A stretch of DNA of 31,308 nucleotides from an uncultured bacterium (GCA_905214735.1 CAJMNI010000029.1:1-31308); one strand, 5' to 3'. Positions 15,056 through 24,680 are shown, counted from the first letter of the stretch. The notes: a model not told the origin generated them from the letters alone. Made by a program: numbers and translations.

Positions 15056-16210
15056 ATGAGAGCGGCAGCATTTAAAAGTATAATCCTCGGGGCGATTGCT
15101 CCGGGGTTTTTCTGCATGATGCCCTCTCTGCAGGCCGGAGCGCAGGAGAGGCTTCCGGAGATCAGGACGGCTGCCCCCGCAAGCGGCGACCCCTTCGGTA
15201 TCCGCTGGCTCGAATTCGACTATGACTTCGGCCTGATGAAGGAGGAGGCCGGCCCGAAAACCGGCGTATCCCGCTTTGTCAACGAAGGGGAAGTCCCGGT
15301 CATGATCGTCAGCGTCCGTCCGAGCTGCGGCTGCACCAGCGCCGTCTACACGGAAGATCCCGTGGCGCCCGGCGACACCGCCACGATCAGCTACACCTAC
15401 GACCCGACCCGCCGCCCCGGCAAGTTCGAGAAATCGGTGAAGGTGCGCCTCGACAACGGCGCCCGCTATTCGATCGGCATATCGGGAAACGTGCTCGGCA
15501 CTCCCGAATCGCTCACGCAGCTCTATCCCGTGGAGGCCGGAAAGCTCCGCCTCAACAGGGGGCGCGTGGACTTCGGCGACATTCAGTCGGGAACCACCCG
15601 CTCCTCATTCGTGTCGGCCTATAATCTTTCGCCCGACAGCATCGCGCCGTCGGCCAAGTCGGCTTCCGACGCCCTGGCCGTGACCCGCGACTCCGGCAGG
15701 ATCGGCCCCGGCGACATCGCCACTTTCGGCGTCTACTTCGACGCGGCGAAACATGGCCGGCTCGGTCCGGTGGAAATCCCCGTGGAGATATATGCCGAGG
15801 AGGGGGATCCGCAGCAGGGAGAGGCGACCGTCACGGTGACGGCCACAGTGCTTCCGGCTCCGTTTCATCTCACTCCAGAGCGCGAGCGGAAGGCCCCGAT
15901 GATGTTTGTGGAACCTGATCCGGTCGATCTCGGCGGCATCGCCCGGGGAGCCGACCCCGAGTTCGAGATCACCGTCACCAACCGCGGCAAAGATCGGCTC
16001 GAGATCGGCGCCGTCTACGACAAAGCCGGCCGCGTGGAAGTTCTCTCCCTTCCCAAGCCACTGAAAGGGGGAAAGAGCGGCAGGATAAAATGCCGGCTCA
16101 AGAGCGGACTCATGCCCGGCGGCCCCTTCAGAATCCCCCTCACGATCCTCAGCAACGACCCGCGCGGCGGAGGGGTGGCACAGACGTCGGTCTGCGGCAT
16201 GATAGAATAA
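15056..16210 (+). CDS. Secreted multi-domain DUF1573 protein
   Basis: A 384-residue protein with a signal peptide ending AGA before QERLPE. The mature chain would start with glutamine, a potential pyroglutamate site. A DUF1573 domain at about 50-150 carries SCGCTSAVYTEDPVAPG and the YDPTRRPGKF turn. Two further beta-sandwich segments follow (about 155-265, with RVDFGDIQSG; about 275-384, with VDLGGIARGADPEFEITVTNRG). These look like diverged copies of the same ASH-type fold without the CGC motif. Function is unknown; it may be a surface or periplasmic adhesion or scaffold protein. It is paired with the smaller DUF1573 gene. Confidence 0.82.
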   Translation: MRAAAFKSIILGAIAPGFFCMMPSLQAGAQERLPEIRTAAPASGDPFGIRWLEFDYDFGLMKEEAGPKTGVSRFVNEGEVPVMIVSVRPSCGCTSAVYTEDPVAPGDTATISYTYDPTRRPGKFEKSVKVRLDNGARYSIGISGNVLGTPESLTQLYPVEAGKLRLNRGRVDFGDIQSGTTRSSFVSAYNLSPDSIAPSAKSASDALAVTRDSGRIGPGDIATFGVYFDAAKHGRLGPVEIPVEIYAEEGDPQQGEATVTVTATVLPAPFHLTPERERKAPMMFVEPDPVDLGGIARGADPEFEITVTNRGKDRLEIGAVYDKAGRVEVLSLPKPLKGGKSGRIKCRLKSGLMPGGPFRIPLTILSNDPRGGGVAQTSVCGMIE

Positions 16211-16247
16211 AAAGCCATCAATCCAACCATGAAAAACTGATAAAATA

Positions 16248-17360
16248 ATGGAACATCCCGAAAACGATAAAGCATATAAAGGGCTGCAGGTCAACAACGG
16301 CGTGTCGTCGCAGCCGACGGTCAACCCCTATCGCAAGCCGCGCGCCAACCGGCGTCCGCGCCTCGGCGTCTCCGACTATGTGGAGGGAATCCTGAAAGGT
16401 AACGTCTCGATCCTCGGCCAGGCGGTGACGCTCGTCGAATCTACGGCCGAAGCCCACCGGCAGCTCGCCCAGGAGGTGATCGAGAAATGCCTCCCCTATT
16501 CCGGGAAATCGCGCCGCATCGGCATCACGGGCGTCCCCGGCGCCGGAAAGTCGACGTCGATCGACGTCTTCGGCCTCCACGTGCTCGGCAAGGGTGGCAA
16601 GCTCGCCGTCCTCGCCATCGACCCCAGCTCCGAGCGCACGCGCGGAAGCATCCTGGGCGACAAGACCCGCATGGAGAAGCTCTCGCAGCAGCCCAACGCC
16701 TTCATCCGCCCTTCCCCCTCTGCCGGTTCGCTCGGCGGAGTGGCCCGCAAGACCCGCGAGACAATCGTGCTCTGCGAGGCCGCCGGTTATGACAACATCT
16801 TCGTCGAGACAGTCGGAGTGGGCCAGAGCGAGACAGCCGTCCATTCGATGGTCGACTTCTTCCTGCTCATCCAGCTCGCCGGCACAGGCGACGAGCTCCA
16901 GGGAATCAAGCGCGGCATCATGGAGATGGCCGACGGAATCGTCATCAACAAGGCCGACGGCGACAACATAGAGCGCGCCAACCTGGCCGCCGCCCAGTTC
17001 CGCAACGCCCTGATGCTCTTCCCCCCGACGCCGAGCAAATGGAAGCCGGAGGTGATGACCTACTCCGGTTATTTCGAGCTCAACATCGACAAGGTCTGGG
17101 ACATGATCGACCGCTATTTCGACTATGTGAAGCAGACCGGTTATTTCGAGCAGAAACGCAACGAGCAGGCCAAATACTGGATGCTCGAGACCATCGACGA
17201 GCAGCTGCGCGGCAACTTCTACCGCCAGCCCGAGATCAAGGCCCTCCTACAGCAGAAGGAGATGCGCGTGCTCAACAACGAGCAAAGTTCTTTCACCGCG
17301 GCCCACGACGTGCTGAGCCGCTATTTTGAGATTCTGCGCAGCCGGGATTGCGGCAAATGA
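16248..17360 (+). CDS. meaB: Methylmalonyl-CoA mutase-associated GTPase MeaB
   Basis: A 370-residue G3E-type GTPase that protects and reloads the B12-dependent methylmalonyl-CoA mutase. The P-loop is GVPGAGKST (95-103). The switch segments are DPSSERTRGSILGDKTRM and ETVGVGQSE, and the guanine-specificity motif is NKADG. The about 40-residue N-terminal extension is variable in the family and the C-terminal dimerisation arm (ALLQQKEMRV...) is present. The mutase genes are not in this window. It lies 37 bp downstream of the DUF1573 gene and 41 bp ahead of nadB, so it is probably co-transcribed with both. Confidence 0.95.
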   Translation: MEHPENDKAYKGLQVNNGVSSQPTVNPYRKPRANRRPRLGVSDYVEGILKGNVSILGQAVTLVESTAEAHRQLAQEVIEKCLPYSGKSRRIGITGVPGAGKSTSIDVFGLHVLGKGGKLAVLAIDPSSERTRGSILGDKTRMEKLSQQPNAFIRPSPSAGSLGGVARKTRETIVLCEAAGYDNIFVETVGVGQSETAVHSMVDFFLLIQLAGTGDELQGIKRGIMEMADGIVINKADGDNIERANLAAAQFRNALMLFPPTPSKWKPEVMTYSGYFELNIDKVWDMIDRYFDYVKQTGYFEQKRNEQAKYWMLETIDEQLRGNFYRQPEIKALLQQKEMRVLNNEQSSFTAAHDVLSRYFEILRSRDCGK

Positions 17361-17401
17361 CGCTCCCCGGCCCCAAAATAAGGTCTAAAAACATTAATGT
17401 T

Positions 17402-19009
17402 ATGACACGAAGATATGATTATCTGGTGATCGGTTCGGGAATTGCCGGAATGAGTTTCGCGCTCAAGGCAGCGCGCCGCGGCCACAAGGTGGCCATCATC
17501 TGCAAGACCACCCTCGAGGAGGCCAACACATATTACGCGCAGGGAGGCGTGGCTTCCGTCACCAATCTGGAAGTCGACGACTTCGACAAGCACATCCACG
17601 ACACGATGGTGGCCGGCGACTGGCTCAGCGACCCGGCGGCCGTGGAAAAAGTGGTGCGCAACGCCCCCTCGCAGATCCGCGAGCTCGTGGGCTGGGGAGT
17701 CGACTTCGACAAGAAGGCCGACGGCAATTTCGACCTTCACCGCGAGGGAGGACACTCCGAATTCCGCATCCTCCACCATGCCGACAACACCGGCGCCGAG
17801 ATCCAGCTCAGCCTCGTCAGGAGGGTGCGCGCCGACAAGAACATCGACATCTTCGACCATCACTTCGCCGTCGAGATCATCACCCAGCATCATCTGGGCA
17901 AAGTCGTGACCCGGCGCACCCCCGACATCACCTGCTACGGCGCCTACATCCTCAACGAGGAGACCGGCAAGGTCGACAAGTTCCTCGCCCGCGTCACTGT
18001 CATGGCCACCGGCGGCGTCGGAGCCGTCTACACCACCACCACCAATCCGCTCGTGGCCACCGGCGACGGCATCGCAATGGTCTATCGCGCCAAGGGAACC
18101 GTGAAAGACATGGAGTTCATCCAGTTCCACCCTACCGCCCTATATCATCCCGGCGACCGCCCCTCGTTCCTCATCACCGAGGCGATGCGCGGCTACGGAG
18201 CAGTGCTCCGCAATCTCGACGGCGAGGAGTTCATGCAGAAATACGACCCGCGTCTCTCCCTCGCCCCGCGCGACATCGTGGCCCGCGCCATCGACTCCGA
18301 AATGAAGCTCCACGGCACCGACCACGTCTATCTCGACGTCACCCACAAAGACCCCGAGGAGACCAAGAAGCATTTCCCCAACATCTATGAGAAATGCCTC
18401 TCGCTCGGCATCGACATCACCAAGGATATGATCCCGGTGGCTCCCGCCGCCCATTATCTCTGCGGCGGCATCGCAGTCGACCTCAACGGCGAGAGCTCGA
18501 TCAAGCGCCTCTACGCCGTGGGAGAATGCAGCCGCACAGGCCTCCACGGCGGCAACCGTCTCGCCTCCAACTCGCTGATCGAGGCCGTGGTATATGCCGA
18601 CGCCGCCGAGAAACACGCCTCTTCAGTGATCGGCGGCTACGACTTCCGCGACGACGTGCCCGACTGGAACGACGAGGGTACGGCCCATCCCGAAGAGATG
18701 GTGCTCATCACCCAATCTGAAAAAGAAGTGAGCCAGATCATGGGTTATTACGTTGGTATAGTAAGGAGCGACCTGCGCCTGAAGCGCGCCTGGAACCGGC
18801 TCGACATCCTCTATCAGGAGACGGAAGACCTCTTCCGCCGGTCGAAACCGTCGCGCCAGCTCTGCGAGCTCCGCAACATCATCAACATCGGATATCTCGT
18901 GATGCGCCAGGCGCTCGAGCGCAAGGAGAGCCGCGGACTGCACTATACCGTGGACTATCCTCACCCCGACACCTGCGCCGAGCAGGAGAAATTCGAAGCC
19001 AAGGCCTGA
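17402..19009 (+). CDS. nadB: L-aspartate oxidase
   Basis: A 535-residue flavoprotein that oxidises L-aspartate to iminoaspartate, the first step of de novo NAD synthesis. Motifs are the FAD dinucleotide fold GSGIAGMSFALKAA at about 11-24, TYYAQGGVA, the substrate loop HREGGHSEFRILHHAD, FIQFHPTAL, the catalytic arginine segment APRDIVARAID, and GLHGGNRLASNSL. The ATG at 17402 is chosen because MTRRYDYLVIGSG is the family start; the in-frame upstream ATG 17348 overlaps meaB. The NadA and NadC genes are not present here. The last codons are followed by a short GC dyad (19013-19018/19025-19030) before the protease gene. Confidence 0.96.
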   Translation: MTRRYDYLVIGSGIAGMSFALKAARRGHKVAIICKTTLEEANTYYAQGGVASVTNLEVDDFDKHIHDTMVAGDWLSDPAAVEKVVRNAPSQIRELVGWGVDFDKKADGNFDLHREGGHSEFRILHHADNTGAEIQLSLVRRVRADKNIDIFDHHFAVEIITQHHLGKVVTRRTPDITCYGAYILNEETGKVDKFLARVTVMATGGVGAVYTTTTNPLVATGDGIAMVYRAKGTVKDMEFIQFHPTALYHPGDRPSFLITEAMRGYGAVLRNLDGEEFMQKYDPRLSLAPRDIVARAIDSEMKLHGTDHVYLDVTHKDPEETKKHFPNIYEKCLSLGIDITKDMIPVAPAAHYLCGGIAVDLNGESSIKRLYAVGECSRTGLHGGNRLASNSLIEAVVYADAAEKHASSVIGGYDFRDDVPDWNDEGTAHPEEMVLITQSEKEVSQIMGYYVGIVRSDLRLKRAWNRLDILYQETEDLFRRSKPSRQLCELRNIINIGYLVMRQALERKESRGLHYTVDYPHPDTCAEQEKFEAKA

Positions 19010-19041
19010 GCCGCCGGCCACGGCGCCGGCAAGAAATTTTT

Positions 19042-20793
19042 ATGTCTATGAGAAAAAGCAAGCGAATGGGGATTGCGGCCGCGGGGGCGGCGCTGCTCGC
19101 CGCGGCGGCTATGGTGGCCGCTCCGGCCGAAAAGCCTAAGGAGAGCGGCGACGCCGCCCTGATGCGCAACCTCACAACGTTCAATTCGATCGTCACCGAG
19201 CTGCAGACCCACTATGTCGACAGCCTCGCGCCCGACCGCGCCTTCAAGCAGGCCATCAGAGGCCTGCTCTCCACTGTCGACCCCTACACCGAATATTACG
19301 CCTCCGACGAGAAGGAGGCCATCGAGAAGATGACCACCGGCGAATTCGGCGGCATCGGCTCATATCTGATGGAGCGCGACAGCTCCACCTATATCTCGGC
19401 GCCGATGGAGGATTCCCCCTCTGCCCGCGCCGGATTGCGAGCCGGCGACCGCCTGATGATGGTCGATTCCGTCGACGTCTCCCGGATGGGGAGCTCGAAG
19501 GTCACAAAACTTCTCCGCGGCGTTCCTGAAACGAAGGTGAAAGTCAGGGTGCTCCGTCCCTACGCCAAGGATTCCCTGCTCGACATCGAGATCGTGCGCG
19601 GCAAGCTCCATGAGCCCAGCATGCAATACAGCCGCCTCGATTCCGACGGCACCGGCTATCTGCAGCTCTCAAGCTTCATCAGCAGTTCGCCCGACGAGGT
19701 GCGCTCCGTGCTTGAAGAGTTCAAGGGGAGCGGCAGGCTCCGCAACCTCGTGATCGACCTGCGCGGCAACGGCGGCGGCCTTCTCGAAAGCGCAGTCGAC
19801 ATCGCCGGCTTCTTCCTGCCGAAGGGCACCGAAGTGGTCCGCACCAAAGGACGCGATGCCTCCGAGGAGCGCATCTACAAGACCACCCACGCCCCGATCC
19901 TCCCCGACATCCCCCTCGCCGTGCTCATCGACGGCGGCACGGCCTCCGCTTCGGAGATCCTCGCCGGTGCGCTCCAGGACCTCGACCGCGCTGTGCTCGT
20001 CGGCAGCCGAAGCTATGGCAAGGGGCTCGTGCAGTCCACCCGTTCCCTCCCCTATATGGGCCTGCTCAAGGTCACCGTGGCCAAATATTACATTCCTTCC
20101 GGCCGCCTCATCCAGGCCCTCGACTATGCCCACCGCAACGAAGACGGCTCGGCCGCCCGAGTGCCCGACTCGCTCACCAATGTGTTCCATACCCGCCACG
20201 GCCGCGAAGTGCGCGACGGCGGCGGTCTCAAGCCCGACTCAATCGTAGACTGGGGAAAGATCAGCACAATCGTCTACAACGCCGTGAGCGACAACTGGGT
20301 GTTCGACTATGCCACCCGCTTCGCCGCCGCCCACCCCACTATCGCCCCGGCCGAGGAGTTCGTGATCACCGACTCGATCTATGCCGACTTCAAGAAGAGC
20401 ATCGACCCCGAAAAGTTCAAGTATGACCGCGTGATGGAGGAGGGTCTCAAGGCTCTCCGCGAGATGGCCGAGGAGGAGGGTTACCTCAATCCGGAGACCG
20501 AAGAAGGCTTCGACCGGATGAAGAAACTCCTCACCCACGACCTTGACCGCGACCTCGACCTCCACCGCGCCGACATAGAGGATTACCTCGGCGCCGAAAT
20601 CGCCAGCCGCTATTACTTCGGCCGCGGCCGCACCGGCTACACCCTCCGCCGCGACAAGGCCCTCGCCAAGGCGAAGGAGATTTTCTCCACCCCGGGCCTC
20701 TACTATGAGATCCTCGGCCAAGGAAACCCGACGCAGACCCCGTCGAAGAAGGGAGCCGGAAAGAGCGCTAAAAAGTCTGCCCCGAAGAAATGA
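19042..20793 (+). CDS. S41-family C-terminal processing protease (CtpA-like)
   Basis: A 583-residue exported serine protease with an N-terminal membrane/signal segment (GIAAAGAALLAAAAMVAAP). A PDZ domain lies at about 115-190 (ISAPMEDSPSARAGLRAGDRLMMVD). The S41 catalytic core has Ser302 in GGTASASE and Lys327 in SYGKG, the 25-residue spacing expected of the Ser-Lys dyad, and the ending KYYIPSGRLIQ. The helical C-terminal extension ends in a Lys-rich tail (KKGAGKSAKKSAPKK). Such proteases trim periplasmic proteins from exposed C-termini. Its stop overlaps the mfd start by 4 bp, so translation is coupled. Confidence 0.92.
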   Translation: MSMRKSKRMGIAAAGAALLAAAAMVAAPAEKPKESGDAALMRNLTTFNSIVTELQTHYVDSLAPDRAFKQAIRGLLSTVDPYTEYYASDEKEAIEKMTTGEFGGIGSYLMERDSSTYISAPMEDSPSARAGLRAGDRLMMVDSVDVSRMGSSKVTKLLRGVPETKVKVRVLRPYAKDSLLDIEIVRGKLHEPSMQYSRLDSDGTGYLQLSSFISSSPDEVRSVLEEFKGSGRLRNLVIDLRGNGGGLLESAVDIAGFFLPKGTEVVRTKGRDASEERIYKTTHAPILPDIPLAVLIDGGTASASEILAGALQDLDRAVLVGSRSYGKGLVQSTRSLPYMGLLKVTVAKYYIPSGRLIQALDYAHRNEDGSAARVPDSLTNVFHTRHGREVRDGGGLKPDSIVDWGKISTIVYNAVSDNWVFDYATRFAAAHPTIAPAEEFVITDSIYADFKKSIDPEKFKYDRVMEEGLKALREMAEEEGYLNPETEEGFDRMKKLLTHDLDRDLDLHRADIEDYLGAEIASRYYFGRGRTGYTLRRDKALAKAKEIFSTPGLYYEILGQGNPTQTPSKKGAGKSAKKSAPKK

Positions 20794-23700
20794 ATCTGAA
20801 AGAAGCCGACAATCTTTTTGCGGGCGACGGCCGCGTCGCGGCGCTTCAGGGGGCGCTCGCCGACCGCAAGGCCCGCCGCATCTCCCTCCAGGGGCTCCCC
20901 GGCAGCGCGGCGGCGATGCTTTTCGCCGCCCTCCCGAAGCAGAAGCAACCCCTGCTCATCGTGACCGACGACCAGACCGAGGCCGGTTATCTCTATCACG
21001 ACCTCTGCCAGATCGACGGCGAGGAAAACACCTGCATATTCCCCTCCGGATACCGCCGCGACATCAAATATGGCCAGACCGACGCCCCCTCGCAGATCTT
21101 GCGCACCGAAGTGCTCGACCGCCTCGGCGGCAAGCGTCGGCCGCTGCGCATCGTCGCCTCCCCCGAGGCCCTCGCCGAGAAGGTGGCCGACACCGCCCGC
21201 CTCGACGCCGGACGCCTCGAAGTGAAGACCGGAGGCAAGATCGCCATCAGCAAGCTCGCCGAGCGTCTCCGCGAGCTCGGCTTCACCCCCGCTGAATATG
21301 TCTACGAGCCCGGCCAGTATGCCCGCCGGGGCTCGATCGTCGATGTCTACAGCTACAGCTGCGAGCTCCCCTACCGCATCGATTTCTTCGACGACGAGAT
21401 CGACTCCATCCGCACCTTCGACGTCGAGACCCAGCTATCCGACCGCCGTCTCGACTCCGCCACCATAGTCTCCCCCGCAGCCTCCGACGCCGAGGGGGGC
21501 ATCTCGTTGCTCGAGTTTCTCGGCGACAAGGCGGTGATCGCATGCCGCGACCCGCAGTTTGTGAAGGAGCGCGTCCGCTCGATCGCCGCCGAACAGTTCT
21601 CCGAATCGGCCATGGTGGCCGAGGAGGGCGACCGCAACGCCATGGAGAAGGTGGTCGATCCCGACGATTTCTGCCGCCGCTTCGACGCCATGCGGATCGT
21701 GCGCTGGCAGCCCGGCGAGGGCGACGCCGGTTTCGAACCCGACGCCGCCATCCGTTTCAACTGCACCCTCCAGACCCTCTACCACAAGAACTTCGACCTC
21801 ATTGCCGAAAGTTTCCGCAAATTCATTGCCGACGGCTACCGCATATTCATCCTCAGCGACTCCCCCCATCAGGCCGAGCGTCTCCGCGCCATCTTCGACG
21901 ACCGCGGCGACGACATCGCCTTCACCCCCGTCGACCGCACCATCCACGAGGGCTTCGTCGACCACGACCTGAAGCTCTGCTTCTTCACCGACCATCAGAT
22001 CTTCGACCGCTTCCACAACTATTCGCTCCGTTCCGACAAGGCCCGCGGCGGCAAGCTCGCCCTCTCCCTCAAGGAGCTCAACCAGATCGAGCCGGGCGAC
22101 TATATCGTGCACATCGACCACGGCATCGGCAAGTTCGGCGGCCTGGTGAAGACGAGCGTCAACGGCCGGCCGCAGGAGATGATCAAGCTCTTCTATCAGA
22201 ACAACGACCTGGTTCTCGTGAGCATCCACGCCCTCCACAAGCTCTCGAAATATCGAGGCAAGGAGGGAGTGCCGCCGAAGATCAGCAAGCTCGGCTCCGG
22301 CGCATGGCAGCGCATGAAGGAGCGCACGAAGAGCAAGATGAAGGAGATCGCCCGCGACCTCATAAAGCTTTACGCCACCCGCCAGCAGGAGAAGGGTTTC
22401 CGCTTCTCCCCCGACTCATATCTGCAGCAGGAGCTCGAGGCGAGCTTCATCTATGAGGACACCCCCGACCAGCTCAAGGCCACGCAGGCCGTCAAGGCCG
22501 ACATGGAGAGCGAGCGGCCGATGGACCGCCTCGTCTGCGGCGACGTAGGCTTCGGCAAGACCGAAATCGCCATCCGCGCCGCCTTCAAGGCCGCCGTCGA
22601 CGGCAAGCAGACCGCCGTGCTCGTCCCCACAACCGTGCTCGCCCTCCAGCATTACAACACCTTCTCCCAGCGTCTGCGCGACCTCCCCGTGCGCGTGGAG
22701 TTCATCTCCCGCGCCCGAAAGCCGAAGGAGGTGAAGCAGATCCTCGCCGACCTCGCCGAGGGGAAGATCGACATCCTCATCGGCACCCACAAGATCATCG
22801 GCAAGAGCGTGAAATTCAAAGACCTCGGACTGCTCGTGATCGACGAGGAGCAGAAATTCGGTGTCGCCGTCAAGGAGCGTCTCAAGCAGATGAAGACCAA
22901 CGTCGACACCCTCACCATGAGCGCCACCCCCATCCCGCGCACCCTCCAGTTCTCCCTCATGGGGGCCCGCGACCTCAGCTCGCTCAACACTCCCCCGGCC
23001 AACCGCCACCCGATCGTGACCAACGTCAGCAGTTTCGACGACGAGGTGATCTCCGAGGCCGTCAGCTTCGAGCTCAGCCGCAACGGTCAGGTCTTCTTCG
23101 TGAGCAACCGCATCGAGAACCTCACGGAGCTTGAGACGAAGCTCCGCCGCCTCGTGCCCGGAGTGCGAGTCGTCACCGCCCACGGACAGATGCCTCCCGA
23201 GGCCCTCGAGAAGGCGATCATCGACTTCACCAACCATGACTACGACGTGCTCCTCTCCACCACCATCGTGGAGAACGGCATCGACATGCCCAATGTCAAC
23301 ACGATCCTCGTCAACAACGCCCAGAATTTCGGCCTCAGCGAGCTTCATCAGCTCCGCGGCCGCGTGGGGCGCAGCAACCGCAAGGCCTTCTGCTATCTGC
23401 TCGTGCCTCCGGGGCGCCCGCTCACTCCCGTGGCGCGCCGCCGCCTCCAGGCCATAGAGAGCTTCTCCGACCTCGGCAGCGGCATCCACATCGCCATGCA
23501 GGACCTCGACATCCGCGGAGCCGGAAATCTCCTCGGCGCCGAGCAGAGCGGCTTCATCGCCGACCTCGGATACGAGGCCTACCAGCAGATCCTGCGCGAG
23601 ACGGTCACCGAGCTCAAGACCGGCGAGTTTGCCGACACATTCGCCGACGAGGCCAAGGGCGCCCCCGAGGAGTTCACCAGCGACGTGGTGATCGAGAGCG

Positions 23701-24140
23701 ACCTCGAGCTCCGTTTCCCGCCGGAATATGTGCCGCAAGACAACGAGCGCATCACACTCTATCGCGAGCTCGACAACATGGAGCGCCCCGAACAGGTGGA
23801 GGAATTCCGCGAGCATCTCCGCGACCGCTTCGGCAAGATCCCCGATGTCGCCGAGGAGCTGATACGCGTCGTGCCGCTCCGCATGGCCGCAAAGCGCCTC
23901 GGCATCGAGCGCCTCGTGCTCAAGGGGGGCGACATGCGCGCCTTCTTCGTCGGCGACGACAACCGCGCCTATTACGCCTCCAACGCCTTCGGCCGCCTGC
24001 TCGCCTACATGCAGCAGAACGTGCGCCGCACCCAGCTGAAGGAAGCCAACGGCAAGCGCTCGATGATCGTGGCCGGAGTCGCCGGCGTCAGCGAGGCGCT
24101 CCGGGTGCTCACCGAAATAGAAAGCTCCGAGCCGCTTTGA
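20790..24140 (+). CDS. mfd: Transcription-repair coupling factor
   Basis: A 1116-residue ATP-dependent translocase that removes stalled RNA polymerase from DNA lesions and recruits UvrA. The order is as expected: UvrB-like region (about 20-330), RNA-polymerase-interacting CarD-like domain (about 430-500, LNQIEPGDYIVHIDHGIGKF), and helicase core. The core has Walker A GDVGFGKTE (584-592), DEEQKFGV, MSATPIPRTLQ and the LRGRVGRS motif VI. A TRCF C-terminal domain ends the protein. Length is close to E. coli Mfd (1148). The start ATGA overlaps the protease stop. The TGA stop falls at the edge of the terminator hairpin. Confidence 0.97.
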   Translation: MNLKEADNLFAGDGRVAALQGALADRKARRISLQGLPGSAAAMLFAALPKQKQPLLIVTDDQTEAGYLYHDLCQIDGEENTCIFPSGYRRDIKYGQTDAPSQILRTEVLDRLGGKRRPLRIVASPEALAEKVADTARLDAGRLEVKTGGKIAISKLAERLRELGFTPAEYVYEPGQYARRGSIVDVYSYSCELPYRIDFFDDEIDSIRTFDVETQLSDRRLDSATIVSPAASDAEGGISLLEFLGDKAVIACRDPQFVKERVRSIAAEQFSESAMVAEEGDRNAMEKVVDPDDFCRRFDAMRIVRWQPGEGDAGFEPDAAIRFNCTLQTLYHKNFDLIAESFRKFIADGYRIFILSDSPHQAERLRAIFDDRGDDIAFTPVDRTIHEGFVDHDLKLCFFTDHQIFDRFHNYSLRSDKARGGKLALSLKELNQIEPGDYIVHIDHGIGKFGGLVKTSVNGRPQEMIKLFYQNNDLVLVSIHALHKLSKYRGKEGVPPKISKLGSGAWQRMKERTKSKMKEIARDLIKLYATRQQEKGFRFSPDSYLQQELEASFIYEDTPDQLKATQAVKADMESERPMDRLVCGDVGFGKTEIAIRAAFKAAVDGKQTAVLVPTTVLALQHYNTFSQRLRDLPVRVEFISRARKPKEVKQILADLAEGKIDILIGTHKIIGKSVKFKDLGLLVIDEEQKFGVAVKERLKQMKTNVDTLTMSATPIPRTLQFSLMGARDLSSLNTPPANRHPIVTNVSSFDDEVISEAVSFELSRNGQVFFVSNRIENLTELETKLRRLVPGVRVVTAHGQMPPEALEKAIIDFTNHDYDVLLSTTIVENGIDMPNVNTILVNNAQNFGLSELHQLRGRVGRSNRKAFCYLLVPPGRPLTPVARRRLQAIESFSDLGSGIHIAMQDLDIRGAGNLLGAEQSGFIADLGYEAYQQILRETVTELKTGEFADTFADEAKGAPEEFTSDVVIESDLELRFPPEYVPQDNERITLYRELDNMERPEQVEEFREHLRDRFGKIPDVAEELIRVVPLRMAAKRLGIERLVLKGGDMRAFFVGDDNRAYYASNAFGRLLAYMQQNVRRTQLKEANGKRSMIVAGVAGVSEALRVLTEIESSEPL

Positions 24141-24183
24141 AAAAACAGAAAAGGCGGCCATCGGCCGCCTTTTCTGTTTTTTC
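24139..24183. terminator. Bidirectional terminator between mfd and mscL
   Basis: A perfect 21-bp inverted repeat (24139-24159 with 24163-24183) with loop ATC. A-rich outer arms on both sides give T tracts in either direction. It serves mfd (+) and mscL (-), which converge here. The last two bases of the mfd stop codon are inside the stem. Confidence 0.92.
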
Positions 24184-24196
24184 AAACTCTTTTTGA

Positions 24197-24631
24197 TTAT
24201 TTCCCGCAGTCCTTCTTGAGGATGTCGCGGATCTCCGTGAGAAGTTCCTCCTGCGTCGGACCGGCCGGCTCCGGAGCTGCCTCCTCCTGCTTCTCCTTGT
24301 GCATGAACTTCATCGTATAGCGCAGCGCGATGAAGATGCAGAGCGCGATGATGAAGAAGTCGACGATGTTCTGGATAAAAAGACCGTAGTTCACGGCCAC
24401 TTCCTCGATGGCGGCCTGGTCGCCTACTGCCGGCTTACCTGCCTGGATCACATATTTCAGGTTCTTGTAGCCGTCGCCGCCCGTAATGATCGACATGACC
24501 GGCATGATGATGTCGTTGACCAGCGAGGTCACGATTTTGCCGAACGCGCCGCCGACGATTACGCCGACTGCCATGTCAACCACATTCCCTTTGAGGGCAA
24601 ATGCCTTGAAGTCTTGAATGAATTTTCCCAT
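24197..24631 (-). CDS. mscL: Large-conductance mechanosensitive channel
   Basis: A 144-residue inner-membrane channel that opens under high membrane tension to release solutes on osmotic downshock. The N-terminal MGKFIQDFKAFALKGNVVDMAVGVIVGGAFGKIV contains the amphipathic helix and the pore-lining first membrane helix. NYGLFIQNIVDFFIIALCIFIALRY is the second. The C-terminal bundle helix EELLTEIRDIL is intact, preceded by a PEPAGPT linker. It is a single-gene unit, convergent with mfd and divergent from gap. I see no consensus promoter for it. Confidence 0.97.
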   Translation of the reverse strand: MGKFIQDFKAFALKGNVVDMAVGVIVGGAFGKIVTSLVNDIIMPVMSIITGGDGYKNLKYVIQAGKPAVGDQAAIEEVAVNYGLFIQNIVDFFIIALCIFIALRYTMKFMHKEKQEEAAPEPAGPTQEELLTEIRDILKKDCGK

Positions 24632-24680
24632 TTTTGGTGTAAAAATTGTTAATCCGGCTGCAAATTTGCAAAATAATTCT

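Noticed and set aside
19013..19030. GCCGGC dyad between nadB and the S41 protease as a terminator
   Set aside because: Only a 6-bp stem without a proper T tract, in a 32-bp gap between genes that look co-transcribed.
22416..24185. 589-codon open frame antisense to mfd
   Set aside because: Same cause: codon bias of mfd creates a long antisense frame. No domain is seen, and it runs through the bidirectional terminator.
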